Both the position numbers and the translations under genes were made by a program. From assembly GCA_034620365.1 (NCBI GenBank), contig JAQGEQ010000161.1, positions 923,336 to 987,335 of the forward strand: a stretch of 64,000 bases of DNA. The letters run 5' to 3'. Positions 40,601-54,026 of the stretch are shown one piece after another. Within the stretch, counting starts at the first letter, position 1. Every line of letters starts with the position of its first letter. The stretch is from Pegea sp. RAD2-039. Lineage: Eukaryota > Chordata > Thaliacea > Salpida > Salpidae. The notes beneath the pieces were generated by a model. That model searched no databases. It saw nothing but the letters and a program-made list of their open reading frames with translations, and had not been told where the DNA came from.

Positions 40601-41885
40601 AAAAAGGAGCCTCTTTAAATCTGACTAAAGTGAAATCATTTTCGGAGTCTTCGGAAGTTTCGAGATCTTCACATGAGAAGTTGGTCGAATTTGTGATTTG
40701 TTGTTTAACTGATTCTTTTACGCTGTAAATGATGATTATTTGAAAATTGCAAATACTTTTCGTTTTGTTACAAATGTTTATTAATTTGTTGTAAATTGAT
40801 GTTTCATCTATGACCTGTTGTATTTTGTAAGAGCTGTTTTTGAGATACTATCTTTTGGTTTAATAGAATTGAGTTTTGGCGAAATCAGATGAGACTCCGT
40901 TCCATTCTCTATATTCTAATAAATAATAAGTTAAATTATTGCGTTTGAAAGAAAAAACAGTGTCCAAGTACAACTTGATTTTGGTTTTTTCTCATTAGAA
41001 TGAAGATTAGTTATCAATAAATGATTCATACTTTACTTCTAAGTGTTTAGTTAAAAAATAACTTAATTAGGAATATAAGAAATACTACTGAAGACTAGAA
41101 AAGAAACAGAACTCATGATGATGTTTTTAAAGTTTACAAAGATTTAATTCTATTCTTCTAAATAAAAATTAATTTAGAAATAATGATTTACACTTTGATC
41201 AACTATACTTCTTTTGATTAGCTCATATATCCTTTGTGCACGGTACAACTCATTCCTCAGCTTTACTGTTTCATTATATTCTTTAATCAATTCATTTTTG
41301 GCTTCATCTTGCTCTAATTTCAATTTGTTTTGAATCTCTTGGATGGGGTTAGTAGATGATGGAAGTCGTGACATTAACTGCCCTGAAAATAAACGACTGA
41401 AAAAAGGGGAGTTTTAGAAGACCATGAAAAGGGTTAGAGTTCCTAACTTTAAAGTTTCATCCTTATCAGGCTGTTTAGGTAAAAAGTTTCTTAAGTGATT
41501 TTGATCTTCTATGCTTAATAACATCCAAGATTTTTTTGAAACGATATCAGCAATGAGATCTGGCTGTAAACAAAAGTTTGATTTTTAGATTGGTATTAGA
41601 AATATATCAGAAAGAACAAAGTTGACCCTAGGAAAAGTTTGAAGATCAAAATTTCTGGAGGTTTACATCTTAAAAACTTAAATTAGGATTATAATGTTTA
41701 TTAATGTAAAGTTCTAGTATTTACATAAAATTCTTTAAAAAAACTTATCAAAATATTGTATTTTTGATTCAAACAGCTTTTTATCATATTCTATTAATAA
41801 AAAATCAAAATTAAAAAGAAGAAAATAAATTTACATTTTCAAGAACATCTGTAGGTAAAAGGGATTTTATATCTTCAAGGCTCAT
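37654..41885 (-). CDS. NFRKB: NFRKB, INO80 chromatin-remodelling subunit (left copy)
   Basis: Sixteen exons join in phase to about 803 residues: 41885-41835, 41563-41448, 41396-41192, 40915-40815, 40722-40548, 40494-40413, 40363-40219, 40163-39904, 39845-39709, 39453-39330, 39281-39079, 39022-38899, 38846-38771, 38538-38516, 38299-38166, 38109-37654. NFRKB (INO80G) binds the deubiquitinase UCH37/UCHL5 and tethers it to INO80. The N-terminus (LPTDVLENPDLIADIVS, NHLRNFLPK, LFSG) matches the UCH37-binding (DEUBAD-type) region. Residues about 340-430 match the segment containing D-W-S-A-L-T-P-S-A-L-Q-Y-L. The winged-helix-like domain at about 430-575 is best conserved (AREHCLLRSERPAKVTLLAL, RLPNGFGTRNDIC, DPCVKYD, GWVYLHADRS). 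The C-terminal part is much shorter than in vertebrates (about 1,300 residues in total). Exon 14 is a 23-bp micro-exon. Exon 9 has a TGACGTCA at each end. Confidence 0.95.
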
Positions 41886-44800
41886 TTTCAAGTAAAAAAT
41901 ATTTGAGCAAACTGAAAAAAAGTAAAGAAAAATAGATGCATTTACAAATTTTCTGAAATTTTATACATATATAAAAATAGAAATAAACTTCAAAACAATT
42001 GTTAGGTAAATAAATATTAAAAATTAATTTCTAAATAAATAACAATTAAGAAAAATTTTACAAATTCAATTTTTGTATGTTAGTGCAAAATAAAATTGTT
42101 AATAAAAAATTGTTTTATAGAATTAAAATATTAAATTATTTGGCCATATTTAGCAAAATAAATTTAAGAACATGTTTATTATAGAGAAAAAATATTTCAT
42201 TAAAATATTTTCTTTTCAATTGTTGCCAATTTTCTTCTATAAAATTTCAAAAATAAATTAAACTAACAATACTTTTATTTTTGTAGCCAATAAACATTAA
42301 ATTAGAATTTTCAAATAAAAAATCAAAATATTAAGTTTACAGTAACTAAAGTTGTTTACAGTAAGTAAATAAAAATTTCATATTTTTAAAAAGTAGAAAA
42401 TCAAAATTAATCAAAACAAAGTATATTGAACTTAACTACTATTTAAATAAAATCATCAAAAGAAAGTTAAATATTTTTTAATTTTATTTTTGCTCTTATT
42501 TAATTTCATGGTTTAAATCAGTACAGAAAAATAAACTCTTCATTAAAAAATCCCCAAATATGAGCTCCATAGGAGACTAAAAAAGTAAAAATTCGATTAA
42601 ATGTTATACAAGAGTTTTTAAAGCAAATATAAGTTACAAATATTATAAATTGCCTAAATACTCAATATATATTAATCATTTTTAAAAGCCTACAATAGAT
42701 CATTAAGATATTTTTCTGCGCTTTACTATAAACAGTTTTTATGACCAGTTTAATGCAACACTGTACAACAAAATCTTCTATTTAACTTGATTATCAAGCG
42801 ATAGAAATTTCACAGCTGACTTTTTTGATAAACTTAATCGATTTTATTAAATTTTTTGCTCTACGCAAAATTTGTAGGAGTTTTACTAGTATTACAAATC
42901 AAAGTTTCTTTTACAAACACCTAGACAAACACCTAGTTATAGATTAGTCAGTTTAATGTAGCTTTGATGTTGATAACTTATTCAACCACAAGTCTTAGTT
43001 TTCTTTAATCTCTATACCTTAACGAAAAATTCATTTCAAATAAAACTTTCTGGATAGCTTTTTATCTTAGCAACATATCTTTAAAATACTACCCAAAGCC
43101 TTAAAGACTTTTTGGGTTTTCTTTTGCCACTAGAATATTTATTACTGCAAAATATGCTTGATACAGGTCACTAAGCATCTTAATTGTTTCTGTTTCAGTA
43201 AACTAAAGCATAAAAAGTTAAAGCTTTAAAAAAAGTCTTTCCTTAACAGTATATGAATTTTTACTACTTTATTTGTATTAATACATATGAGCTTTCTTGT
43301 TTACTACTTATTTAGAAACTTGATTAATAATGAAAGAAAAAGAGTTTTTAGTAGTTTATTCAAGTTATTATTTAGAGTCTATTAGAAATACTAAAAATGA
43401 TTATTAGAGAAAAATATATTTAAATAGCGGTTTTAAGTTTTATTTAAGAGAATATTTGTCTTATTGAAAGTATTAATTTAAAAAAATGAAAGTAGTACGT
43501 AATAATCATAAATTTTTAAGAGTGCTACGGCAATACTGGCAGAAGATAACAACTGGAAGCCACAATCAATATTATGCTTTTGGCTGGTGCGGAATTTTCT
43601 ATCTTTGCCGTTAATGCGTTGAGCAGAGCAGCACCTAGCAATAATTTATAAGATCCTACAAGTTTTTTGATAAAAACCGACAAATCTTTTAAGTAAGCTT
43701 TTTAAACAATTTTTTCCGATAAAGTTAAAAGGTATATTAAGATATTATCATTTATAGATATTTTGAGGCAGTTTATTACAAACGAAAAACCACTATTAAA
43801 CAGAAAGTTTCTAACTATGCTTCTAGACTTACAATATAGTACTTGCAGGTACCTTATTTGCTTCATCTGATTGTTATCAAATATTTCATAGCTTTCTCGC
43901 TTGCAACAGTACAGGTGAGATGAAACCAGTATTTATCATATTCTACTGCCAGATCCTTAGTGGAGCAACATGATTGCACATTTAGGAACATTTATTGCAA
44001 GCTTATGTTGATGTAAAAGGTTTGTCAGAAATGGGCTTTAATTTTTGTGTCTTGAACGTAGGTTTGCGTAGATTTCATTTGGGTCTACTAAAGTTTTTGC
44101 TTTCATCAAAATAAGTAGAAACGTCAGCCAATTTTTTTTCACCAAAAATTTTAGTGTAACAAAATCAACAAAACTTGAATCGATTTCTTATCTTAATAGA
44201 ATAATTTATCACTAGTAATACACAAAGCACTTAATACAAACAATTTCATCACAACTTATTCAATATATTTTTTTACAGTATTAAACATTCTTTATAGAAA
44301 TATTTCTTTTGGCGGTTTTTATTTAGTTTAACTTTTTGCCATATATGGGAATAAAAAATTAGTCTTATAAACGATCCTAGTAATAATAGTAAGTTTAAAC
44401 TATCTCGTCTAAAATGGAGCTTTTTAAAAACTTATATCTTGGATACGCTTAGCAACCACAGCATGCTATAATAACTTTTTTAAAGGCTTTGTAAACTTGT
44501 TTTTGTTGCTGTTGGTGAATCAACTTTCTATTTAGTCCAATTATACTAGTGGTTTACATTATTTTGTTAAGCTCTATAGCTGTTTACAATGAAAATACAG
44601 CATAATATCCTTTTATTTGTTTAAGTTTTTCTGAATTTGTTAAGAAAGTTTTGTGAGTTTGTTAAATTACTTAAGGTTTTAAAGATACATTCTTAGAATA
44701 ATGAAGTTTTATTCAAATTATTACTGGGTATATATTTTTATTCTTACATATTATAATACAGTTAGATTAACGCCTATTAGTTTAATTAAAAGTTAAAAAC

Positions 44801-45080
44801 TAACATTAATTTTTGTTTTATATTCATTTTTACTTCAGGTTTTTTTGTAAAGATTGAACTCAAATTTTTCATTTTATTGAAGTATTGCAAGCAAAAAGAT
44901 TATAAATATTTTTACTGTTTGATTTGATACTGCTAGCTTACAAATAAAAGCTATTTTTACCTTTAATAATCAAAGTTTGTTAATTTTTCAGTGTATTGTT
45001 ATGCCGCTAGACTTTTAGTTAGTAGTAATTATTTTTATAATTGTTTAATGTAATGTTGTTTTGAAACAAAATCAAGAAAA
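41886..45080. other. Region between divergent NFRKB and CCDC81, nothing recognised
   Basis: About 3.2 kb separate the two start codons. Somewhat less AT-rich patches at 43,510-43,620 and 43,850-44,110 may be decayed elements, but no frame or motif could be assigned. Promoters of both genes must lie here. The left-copy counterpart of the window edge is at 44,155. Confidence 0.4.
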
Positions 45081-48000
45081 ATGAATAAAACAATTATAGC
45101 TCTTGTGAATGAATCAAGAAATCAGAGATTATCACTGGTACCTGATTTATCTGATGAAGGTATTTTTGAATTACACTTTTTGTAATATTATTTTTTTGAT
45201 TAGGTTCAAATTTTATTTTTAACAGTCATAATAAACTTATATTTTAAAGTAGATCGAGCCCAGATATCTGTATGACTTACTTGGTAGTCTTAGTCAATTT
45301 ATTTTGGGTCAAATATAACATTTAATGAAAACCTAATTTTGCTAAAATTGGGATAAACATTTTTTGAAATAAGTGATTTTGATAAATTTGATAGGCTAAA
45401 ACTTAATTTCAAGGCAATAGGTTAATTGTAATTATTTCTCATATTAATTTATGTTTTCATAATTTATCATATTTGAGAAATAAACAACTATCTAAATAGA
45501 TGATTGATAATACAAATGATTCTTTTATAAGCCCAAATTTAAATTAAAACAATTATACTTGAATGGGATAAACTTCTTTCAGGAATATCTGAAATATGGA
45601 ATGTTGTGTCTGAAACGGTTGCTAGCAACTTGAAGATGAGAAAGGCTACTTTAATTCCAAATATAGGAACATTTACATTTATTACAAATAAAATTGAAGT
45701 TGGGCAGAAGAAGTTTTTAGTGGTTCAAAGACCTGTTTTTATACTATCAGAAAAACTGTGTAACATCCACAACATTCAACAACCCAATTATCCAACTACT
45801 GGTCAGTCATTATTTTAAGCTTTTATCTGCTTGCTTTAAAACATAATTTGTATTAAATAAATAAATTTTAATCGTATATATTATTATTCATATCATTAAC
45901 TTTAATTGATTGTAAAAAAAACTTTCAAAACTTTGTTATGTAGGTGAACACAGTGTTATGCATCTTAATTTTAGTTCTATTTCTTTGGATTTGCCTTATA
46001 GAAGAGATTGTGTTGAGCTTTGTGTTAAAGAAGTTGCACAAGTAATTTATTTCTATTTGCATAGCATATTTAGAACATCAAAATGTTTTAGTGAACTATT
46101 TTGTTCACTTATATTAATGTCTACAAAAGCATTTCCTATTAAAATATATATTAGGTAAGATTAGTACAGGTCAAGATGAAAATATCCCTTTTCAATCAAA
46201 TGGCTTTATTTCTTGTTTCTCATTTTTTGATTTATACTTTTGATTAAATGTCTTTTAATTTTATTCTATTGGTTTTTCTGATGATTCACAAAATTTGTTT
46301 CCTATTTTATTTACTTAATCATTTACAAGAGGCTCAATAAACCAAAAATTTAATTATTTTGTATTTCTGATTTATGATTTAGACTTACTTATACCTCTGC
46401 ATTGTTCCAATTTTTTCTATTTGCTTATAATAAATTGTGAAACTTAAAACCTTTTTAATATCCTTCCAAAATCATATTGTTCTTTTATAAAAGTTGTATA
46501 ATTTGTCATCCACAGCCATGCGTTGAATAAAAATAAATAAATACTCACCAGACAAGACCTTGTTTTTGTAAAAATTAATTATGTAAACTGTTAAATCATT
46601 TTCTCAGATATTACATCTTCTGATTCTACTATTTTTCTATCTCTTTTCTTTAGTTTTTTCCTTTATCTTTGTTTTTTCCTGGACATTTTTTTATCGGTCA
46701 AAAACTCAACAAAATTGATTTTGTTATTCAGAAAAATTTGTGAAAAGAAATTTATTTAATAAAAATAATTTCTTTTTCTTAGACTTTCTCTCGAGCTATT
46801 CAACGGAATACAAACATCAAATTCCTTTTTAAAGGAATTGGTCTTCTTCATATTAAAAATCGTAAACCCAAAATGAAGTTTTTCAGAGAACTTTTGGATG
46901 ATTTGGATAAAACTGGTAAAGTAGCCAGCTGCATGGAACAAGTAGGTTTTATTTGTAATAAATTAGCTTAATTAGAATTGATGTAATCTTTATTAAGTTA
47001 ATTAGAATTACTGCAATTTAAGTAATATATCTATTTTTTTACTTCGAAAATAAACTTCAGGATCTGTAGGGCTATGATAAAAATGTTGATATTTTTTAGT
47101 TTAGTTTCTAAAAATTAATTTATAAAATTTTTATTTTATTGATAACCTATACTGTTACAGCTTTTGCCATTAAATTTAAGCTATAAGTTACAAAAAGGTA
47201 ATTTAAATTAGTTTAAAAATAAAACAAATAGCGTCATTAGCGGTTTTTTAAGTGCTTTAAGTTTTTTAAACACTTAAAAAGTTTTGATGCTCACAATAAG
47301 TAAAACATTAAGAGAAGCAGCTCTTAATAAAGCAGACTTTTGTGTTGTTAATCCGTAAGTGTTATTTCAGCTGAAATGCAGATTAAGTTTGGTTGATAGA
47401 GTAAGAATTTACAAAGAGTAAATACTCCTGAAATCAGATTAATGAAAGGTAATAACTTAGATGGCAAATTATTTGGCAGATTATCTTCTAAAGCTCAGTT
47501 TCTGTAGTATGTGTGGCCAGGTTACCAATCTTTCAGTCTCTATCTGTTTAAAATTTTAAATTCGTCCTGCAACTTTTAAAGGTGATTTATTCAAAAGTTT
47601 CGATTCTAAAAACTTTATTTTACAAACACTAAACTTCTCATTTCACTTGATGATTCTACCATTGATGTTGATCTTATGACTTCTTCTTAGAGACCTGGAA
47701 CAGCCGATTCTGTGATGTCAAATTTGTCTTCTTTGAGTGCTCTTGAGCGACCTCTAACATCAACATTTTGTCTTCCTAAGTAAACCTACATAAATCATTC
47801 AACTGAATACTTATAGATCAAATCATCTTCGGTTTTTAGGATGAATGGAATTTTTGGTAGTATTCTTCCACCAATCAAAGAGCAGGAAGCAGCAGGTGAT
47901 ACTTTTTCCAGGAAATTTTATTTGATGTTCATTCTTCAAACATTTTAGAGCAACCCTCTACAACTCTTCGCCCTATTTCATCTGATTCTCGTCCAAGCAT

Positions 48001-51000
48001 CAAGCCTCATTCAGTAACCAACTTTGATTTTGATGTTTTCAGTTGTCATAACAACGAAAAAGAAGTCGAAGAAATACATGAAGTTGCTAGGTGAGTTTCA
48101 AACTCCGATTTCACTGAAAACTTCAGTAATTTAAACGGATATTCTGCGAGTTTTGGAAAGAAATATTAAACTTTTTATAAAACATTTTTTCCTAAGATTT
48201 TTTTAAACAACATTTTTCAATTAAAAATAATAAGAAAATTTGAAAATCTGTTTTAATCTTATCGCTTATAAGATACTTATCTCTTTTATAAGATACCAAA
48301 ATAGACTTTGAAAGTTAAAATTCAGAATAAAAAGAAATATTTTACAGGAATAACTTGTTCTCCAGATTAGAAGTGATTATATCTAGATACATTCAACAAC
48401 TTTAATTATTTTCAAACATTAGTTTTTGTTTTTTTAACTTTTATGAACATTTTCTAACCCCTTCTATAAGTCAGTAAACTTAATTGATGTAAATGTGTAT
48501 TAGTCACTAAAATAGAGGTCATATTAAACAAGTTTATTTTATTGTCAGAAAATTCAGCAATTTTTTAAAGTCGTGACTTTGTCAAGATAAGTTAACCAGA
48601 TTAAGCCAGTTCTCAAAGACCGATTGTGAATAGCATTTGATTGGTTGCTTCATCACATAAGACCTTTTATGTAATTGTAAACCTATTGAAAGTTCCCTGT
48701 GTAATTATTTCAGTGAACTTTTTGTATTCTTTACCGCAGCTTTATTCAACCTTCAGTATTTCATTAGACATTTTGTTAAGGTGAAGTCTTATCTTTTTAT
48801 AATAAGATTGCTTAAATCAGTTGTTCAAATGACATTTAACTTATTTCAAAGCTTCAAGGCAAATAAAAAAAAAGATTATACATTTTTTCAGTCAGTTTTA
48901 TTACAGCAAAAAAAGAGATTAATTTGTTTGTTTTTTGTAGATTTATTTAAATGTGTTCCAGCATTCTTTAAATAATTATTTATTAAGTGTAAAGCTAATA
49001 TATATTTTGTTTATTTCAAACAAAGTTTGATTAATTGAAGTTTATAGTGGGGATTTTTTTAATTTAATATATGATCAGATGACAATTTTAATTCAATTTT
49101 TTTTTGTAAATAAACTTTATTTGCGGTTAATAACAACCTTCAATAATAGTAAAAAATTAATTAAGATATCATAAAGCGCTTTGATAGAAACTAAACGACG
49201 ATTAAACTGTGTAAAGTACTTAATAACATTTTATTAGCTTTCTAACACCTAGTAACGCAAATAAATGTTTATACCATCAAAAATTTATTATTATTTGAGG
49301 GTTTTGCACAGACTTGATAAAAACAAATTCTATTTCATTATCATTTTTTTTTTCATAAATAGGAAACAATTTTTTGAATATAAAACAGAAAGTTTTTTCA
49401 TTGAATAAGATAATTTACATAATATTAAATCAACTAAGATATCGCTCTTAGATAAATGTTTTAGATCAGAAGATATTTATGAATAATGAGCAAACTAGAT
49501 AAACCTTATTAGAAATTAACTTTAGTAACAACTTAATAAATAAAAACAAATTCATCTTTTTTATAAATAAAAAAACTTATTTTGAAAGATTTTTATGCTT
49601 TATTTTTTTTGATAACCTAAAATCAAAATGGAAAATAAGTTTATGAGAAATGATGAGCCTTTTGATACAGTTTCTTATATCAAACTTCCAAGGTTTGTTG
49701 TTTTGAGGCCTGAATAATTAAATGTCTTTTTATATATGCTACAAAAAGATAGTAGTGATAAAGTTTTAAAAGTTTCATCGAAATATATTTTTTTAATTAA
49801 AAGAGTTTAATCAACAGATGAACGTTAAATTCTCAGTTTAGATTCAAAAAGATAAATTTCCTTTACTTTAGGTAAACTTTTATATAGACAAGTCACTGTT
49901 GTTAGATCTGCTTTAAAATAATTAATTAATTAACCAGAAAGTTTTGATGATATTTTTTCAATTACTAAGTTTCCTATTATTAAAGTTATTGTGATCTTAA
50001 TTGATAAGAAATAGCTCTTTACAACAAAGTAATAAAGAAAATAGCAAATCTTACTTTTACTTGAGAATCTTATTAACCCGAAATTTATGCTATTCACAAG
50101 TTGTGTGAATATTCTTTATTTTACAGCATTGATGAGCCTATTAAACCATCAAGTCCAACAATAAAATCTCCAAAACACAGTAGGCTTTTTATGGCTTGAT
50201 TGTCAATAAATTGAATAAATATTTTTCAAATAGTGTTAAGTAAACAACTATAATAATTTTCATTCAATAGAAACTTTGTATTAAAAGTTAAACAATTTTA
50301 CTAATAAATAGAAATGCATTTTCACTTATTGATTACTTATGGGATAGGTTTTTATAACTTCTGTTTATAAATTTATATTCATAAATTGTAGCTACTACTA
50401 ATTGGTTCAAAAAGCTTTCGAAATATAAATTCAATTTCAAAGTTTCTATGTTTTAACGTTTATAGGCCGACCAACTACTGCACCTCACAGTTTGGTTAGT
50501 TCGCCCAAAATACGCACAAGTACTTCACTTCCTAGGTCACGTGACAGCCTTGCTCCAATTTTACCAAAATGTGCGTCTCCTGTATGTCATAATCGCTCTG
50601 GTCAAGAGCTCTGCTACTTATGCATGCAAAGAGCCAGTAGAAATGTGGCAGTCACATTTTCTCAAGAAAGAAAACGAAAAGAAATGGAACAAGGAGCTTT
50701 ATTGCAACAATATCAACAGATGAAAGACACAGATGCTATTCTGCGAGAAAAGGTTTTCATTATTTAAAATGTTTATTCAAATATAAATTCTTATGGTACA
50801 TATTGACCTAATTGGCTAAAACAGCAATTAGGAACACAGTTAGTAAAGAAAAGATTGTAAGGAAAGATGAATCGGTTTTTATTGCTCCTTAAAATTATTG
50901 TAAGCATAAGATATATAACTAAGTTTAGAAAAATGTTTATGAAGTACTTAATTGTAATTTGTTAGATTATTTTAGATGAAAATTTGTTAATGGCTATATA

Positions 51001-52290
51001 ACTAATTTGAAAAAAAGGATAAAAACTAATAATAGTAAACAATTATTTAGAGTTTAGAACTTAGATTTAACATTACCTTCTTTTTGGTCTATAGGAAAAA
51101 GAAAATGAAACTAGACAGCTCAATCGTAAAATTGCTGCTTACAATTTGGGTATAGCAGAAGGAAAACGTGAAGAAAAATTTAAGCGACTCTCTGATTTTC
51201 AGGTCTAGTGTATTTTGTGATGATGCATCATGTGCTAAATATGTTTTAACAGAAATCGTTCATGCTTCAAGATAGACCTTTGACCCCGTCTCAAAAATAT
51301 AATCAACTCGAGTATGGAAAAGCACTCGAAACTCAAGTAAGTAGCTTTTAGATGTGTTTGATTTTACAAATATGATTTATTAATATCTTATAATATTGTA
51401 TAATACTTGTCTGATAGCGTGGTAGAAATTATGATTTTTATGTCGATTTGACATATTAAAATCGATCGTACTATAATCAGCGTTTATTAAAACCAGTTGA
51501 GTTAATTTAACTCGTTATAAATATATAAAAAAATACACTAATTGTTATGCAGACAAATATTGTGCTTGATGGTTCAGTTTGCCGAATATTGCTTTATAAT
51601 ATCGATTACAAACTTTATTATTCACTGAATATTAGTCTTGTAAATTACGATACTTTGAAATAGGTGAAGATTCGTAATGCCAAACAAACACGTCAATTAC
51701 ACGATAAAAAGTTTCAGGAAAAACTCGAACAAACCCAATTATCAGAAGAGTAAGTGATTCTCTCTATATATCTGTTCACTTGCTGCATTAAAATACCTTG
51801 ACTCGTTTCAACTAGCTTGCTGCTACTGAATGGTTCATTGTTTGTAAAAATAGTCTTAAATTATTTTAAAAAGTAATTTACTTAAATTAGGACGTCGTTT
51901 CAGACTAGCTATTCAGCGAGAACAATTTTTGAGAGCAAAAGCAGAGCAAGTCTCACAATATCAAAAAGCTTTGGATGCACAATTAAAGAGAAAGTCTTTG
52001 CCAATACCGTCTATGGAACCAGATAGTAAAGAAGCTATTTTTGGCAAGCATGATGCAACAAACCAAAAACTTTTAGAGAAGAAACAACGTGCTAAAGAGA
52101 CTTTAAAGTAAGTTTTCTTAATTTTTTAGTTACTTTTGTTTGATATTGACTAAGCCCTATTTTTGAAATTGTAATATTTTAAAAATAGATCTCAACAAGA
52201 AATGGCAGCTGAAAAAAAGAAAAAGTCGATTATGGAACATTTGAATAAAATTAAAGAAGAAAGTGAGGTCTTAAGAAGAACCAAAAAAGA
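45081..52290 (+). CDS. CCDC81: CCDC81-like protein, 3' end cut off at duplication junction
   Basis: Fourteen exons join in phase to about 588 residues and then stop short: 45081-45159, 45583-45801, 45944-46041, 46783-46941, 47691-47779, 47840-47895, 47949-48090, 50127-50179, 50466-50752, 51095-51202, 51253-51336, 51664-51749, 51904-52107, 52189-52290. Vertebrate CCDC81 is centrosome/cilium-associated. Residues about 10-105 and 105-190 form the two bacterial-HU-like folds typical of CCDC81 (IPNIGTFTFI, KFLVVQRPVFI; then FLFKGIGLLHIKNRKPKMKF). A cysteine motif (SPVC.....GQELCYLCMQR) precedes long charged coiled coil (AAYNLGIAEG, ALDAQLKRK, EPDSKEAIFGK). The last exon ends at a normal donor (52,291), but only 51 bp of intron remain before the duplicated TWSG1 sequence begins, so the final 70-80 residues of the family are absent. 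Intron 7 (48,091-50,126) holds nothing recognisable. Confidence 0.93.
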
Positions 52291-52340
52291 GTTAGTTTGA
52301 AAAATTGTAAATAACCAGTTTACTGAATTTTACAAAAAAT

Positions 52341-52342
52341 TT
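52341..52342. other. Tandem-duplication junction
   Basis: Left of this point the sequence belongs to the CCDC81 intron; right of it the sequence equals 32,496 onward, inside TWSG1 exon 3. The left-copy base before the breakpoint (A at 32,495) differs from the base here (T at 52,341), which fixes the position to within about one base. No long repeat flanks the junction, so homologous recombination between repeats is not indicated. Two convergent truncated genes meet here. Confidence 0.95.
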
Positions 52343-54026
52343 ACAAAGTAAATCTTCTTTTTAAAACGTTTTGCGAGTCTGTTGGGAAGATAAAACCAAG
52401 ATTAGTGTTTACTAAGTGATGTAATACTTTTTGTATTTATTAAAAGTAAAATAATTTTGATAAATGAGTTTTATATATAAAGTATAAAATCAGCTGTTTA
52501 ATGGTTAAGATTCCTATTTTGTTGTTTATCTGTTTATAAGATATCAAAAGCATCCAGACCTGCTCTATTGTGGTGTCGATGATGGTTTCGAACATTTGAA
52601 GTTAGTTGTTCAACGTTTGGGTATCTAAAGATTGCGTATTTATTTGCAGGATATCTGCTATCAGTCCATTTTTTAAACAATATTGGCAAAGGAGTTTCTA
52701 TTATTCCAGAAATACTAGTCTCCGCACGCAGATGGTGATCAGTTGCCAAGCTGCTATAGTTCGATTTCTCTTTTATTCCTGAAATATGTTTAAAAAAGTT
52801 TATTTTGAATCTTTACAAAATTTATAAACTTTTTTATAAAGCTGAGTTTTAATCATCAAACCGAAAACTTCATTAACAACTTCATTTTTTGTTTGAATTT
52901 TGTAGTAAATAAATCTATAAGACTCCCACATAAGTTGTGATTTCATGTACAAACAATGTCTTATTTTTATCGGATCAAACTTAACAAGTTACTTGTTAAA
53001 CAGTAAAAATAATAATATGAAAAAAGGCTATAAACTTCTATTCCCACATTTTGGATAAGGAGTTAAACGAAAGCTTAAAAAAACTCCCTGCTCGTAAGTA
53101 AATCAGTTTACAATTGCCCAATTTGTCTCACCTGTTGTATTTGACATTATTCATCAACACTAGCAATGACTTCATTGTAAGCTATTCAAAATCATCACCT
53201 AACTAAAAATTTACAAAATTGTCTTTACGTCGACATGTCTCTTAATTATGACGAATTATGCTCAAAATGTCTTCTTGAATGCCATAAGCGGTTGGTATTG
53301 GCGCCAACCTTATATTAAGTTAACTGTCTGAGCAAACAAAAAGAAGCCTTTCATGTAATGATGCAGCATATCGAGTTTAATCATTCTTCATATGAAAGCT
53401 TGTGTAAAATGCTTCAATAACTTGAATATGAAAAATGAAAATATTTCTTTTGTTTTTATTTTTCTTTATTGATCCCGAATAACCTCTTTAAGTTTAGAGT
53501 GATATTATATGAAAAATCATTTTTTTTTATTAGTATTCTTTTAATTTAGGATTTAAACTTCTTTCTTCACCAATAATGATTTTTTTCAATTAATTGAGGA
53601 ACTAAGAAGTCTTTGTTTGATAAAAAAAGAGGCTTTGCGTGTGGCCAAAGGCAGAACAAATAAATTATATGCTAGTGGGTATAATGATAGCAAAGTGTGA
53701 ATGTAAAACTTACCAACACAGTCACTGCAGTCTCCAAATTTGTCTCCCAGACAGATAGCACATTCATGGCAACAAGAACAATTGTCTGAAGTGTCACAAT
53801 CACAAGCTTCTTGTATCAGACAGTAGCTAACAATCGAAGCACAGAGTCTCTTATCACATGTGTCATGTTCTTGGGGGTGTGTGACGTGTTCTGTTTCGCC
53901 TGTAGCCAAGGCTGCTGCATGCTCTTCAAATGTCAGTCTCAATCCGTGAGGAGATGCAGTTGTAAAACAGCAGAATAGTAAGATATAGCTCACAGTCAAA
54001 ACCAATCCGATATTAATTGAGGTCAT
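52341..54026 (-). pseudogene. TWSG1: Truncated second TWSG1 copy lacking the C-terminal cysteine domain
   Basis: Exons 1 (54026-53714) and 2 (52778-52560) are identical to the complete gene by eye and keep the signal peptide, the first cysteine-rich domain and the linker. Exon 3 starts at 52378, but after about a dozen codons the junction converts the tyrosine codon TAT into the stop TAA (52343-52341). The predicted product is 189 residues. It would keep the N-terminal domain, which carries BMP binding in the family, and would lack the C-terminal domain. It may still be transcribed, since its upstream region is duplicated in full. With no poly(A) site of its own it would end in CCDC81-derived DNA. 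Confidence 0.92.

Larger units (their letters stand above)
32496..44155. repeat. Large direct duplication, left copy
   Basis: Everything from 32,496 to at least 44,155 recurs at 52,342-64,000 in the same orientation. The offset is 19,846 up to about 35,910 and 19,845 afterwards. By eye I found only four differences: 35458 A/G, a poly-A run of 10 versus 9 at 35,904-35,913, 36191 C/T and 36261 T/G, all within 804 bp. The block holds TWSG1 (except most of its last exon) and NFRKB. The true right end is not visible because the right copy runs off the window. Confidence 0.97.
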
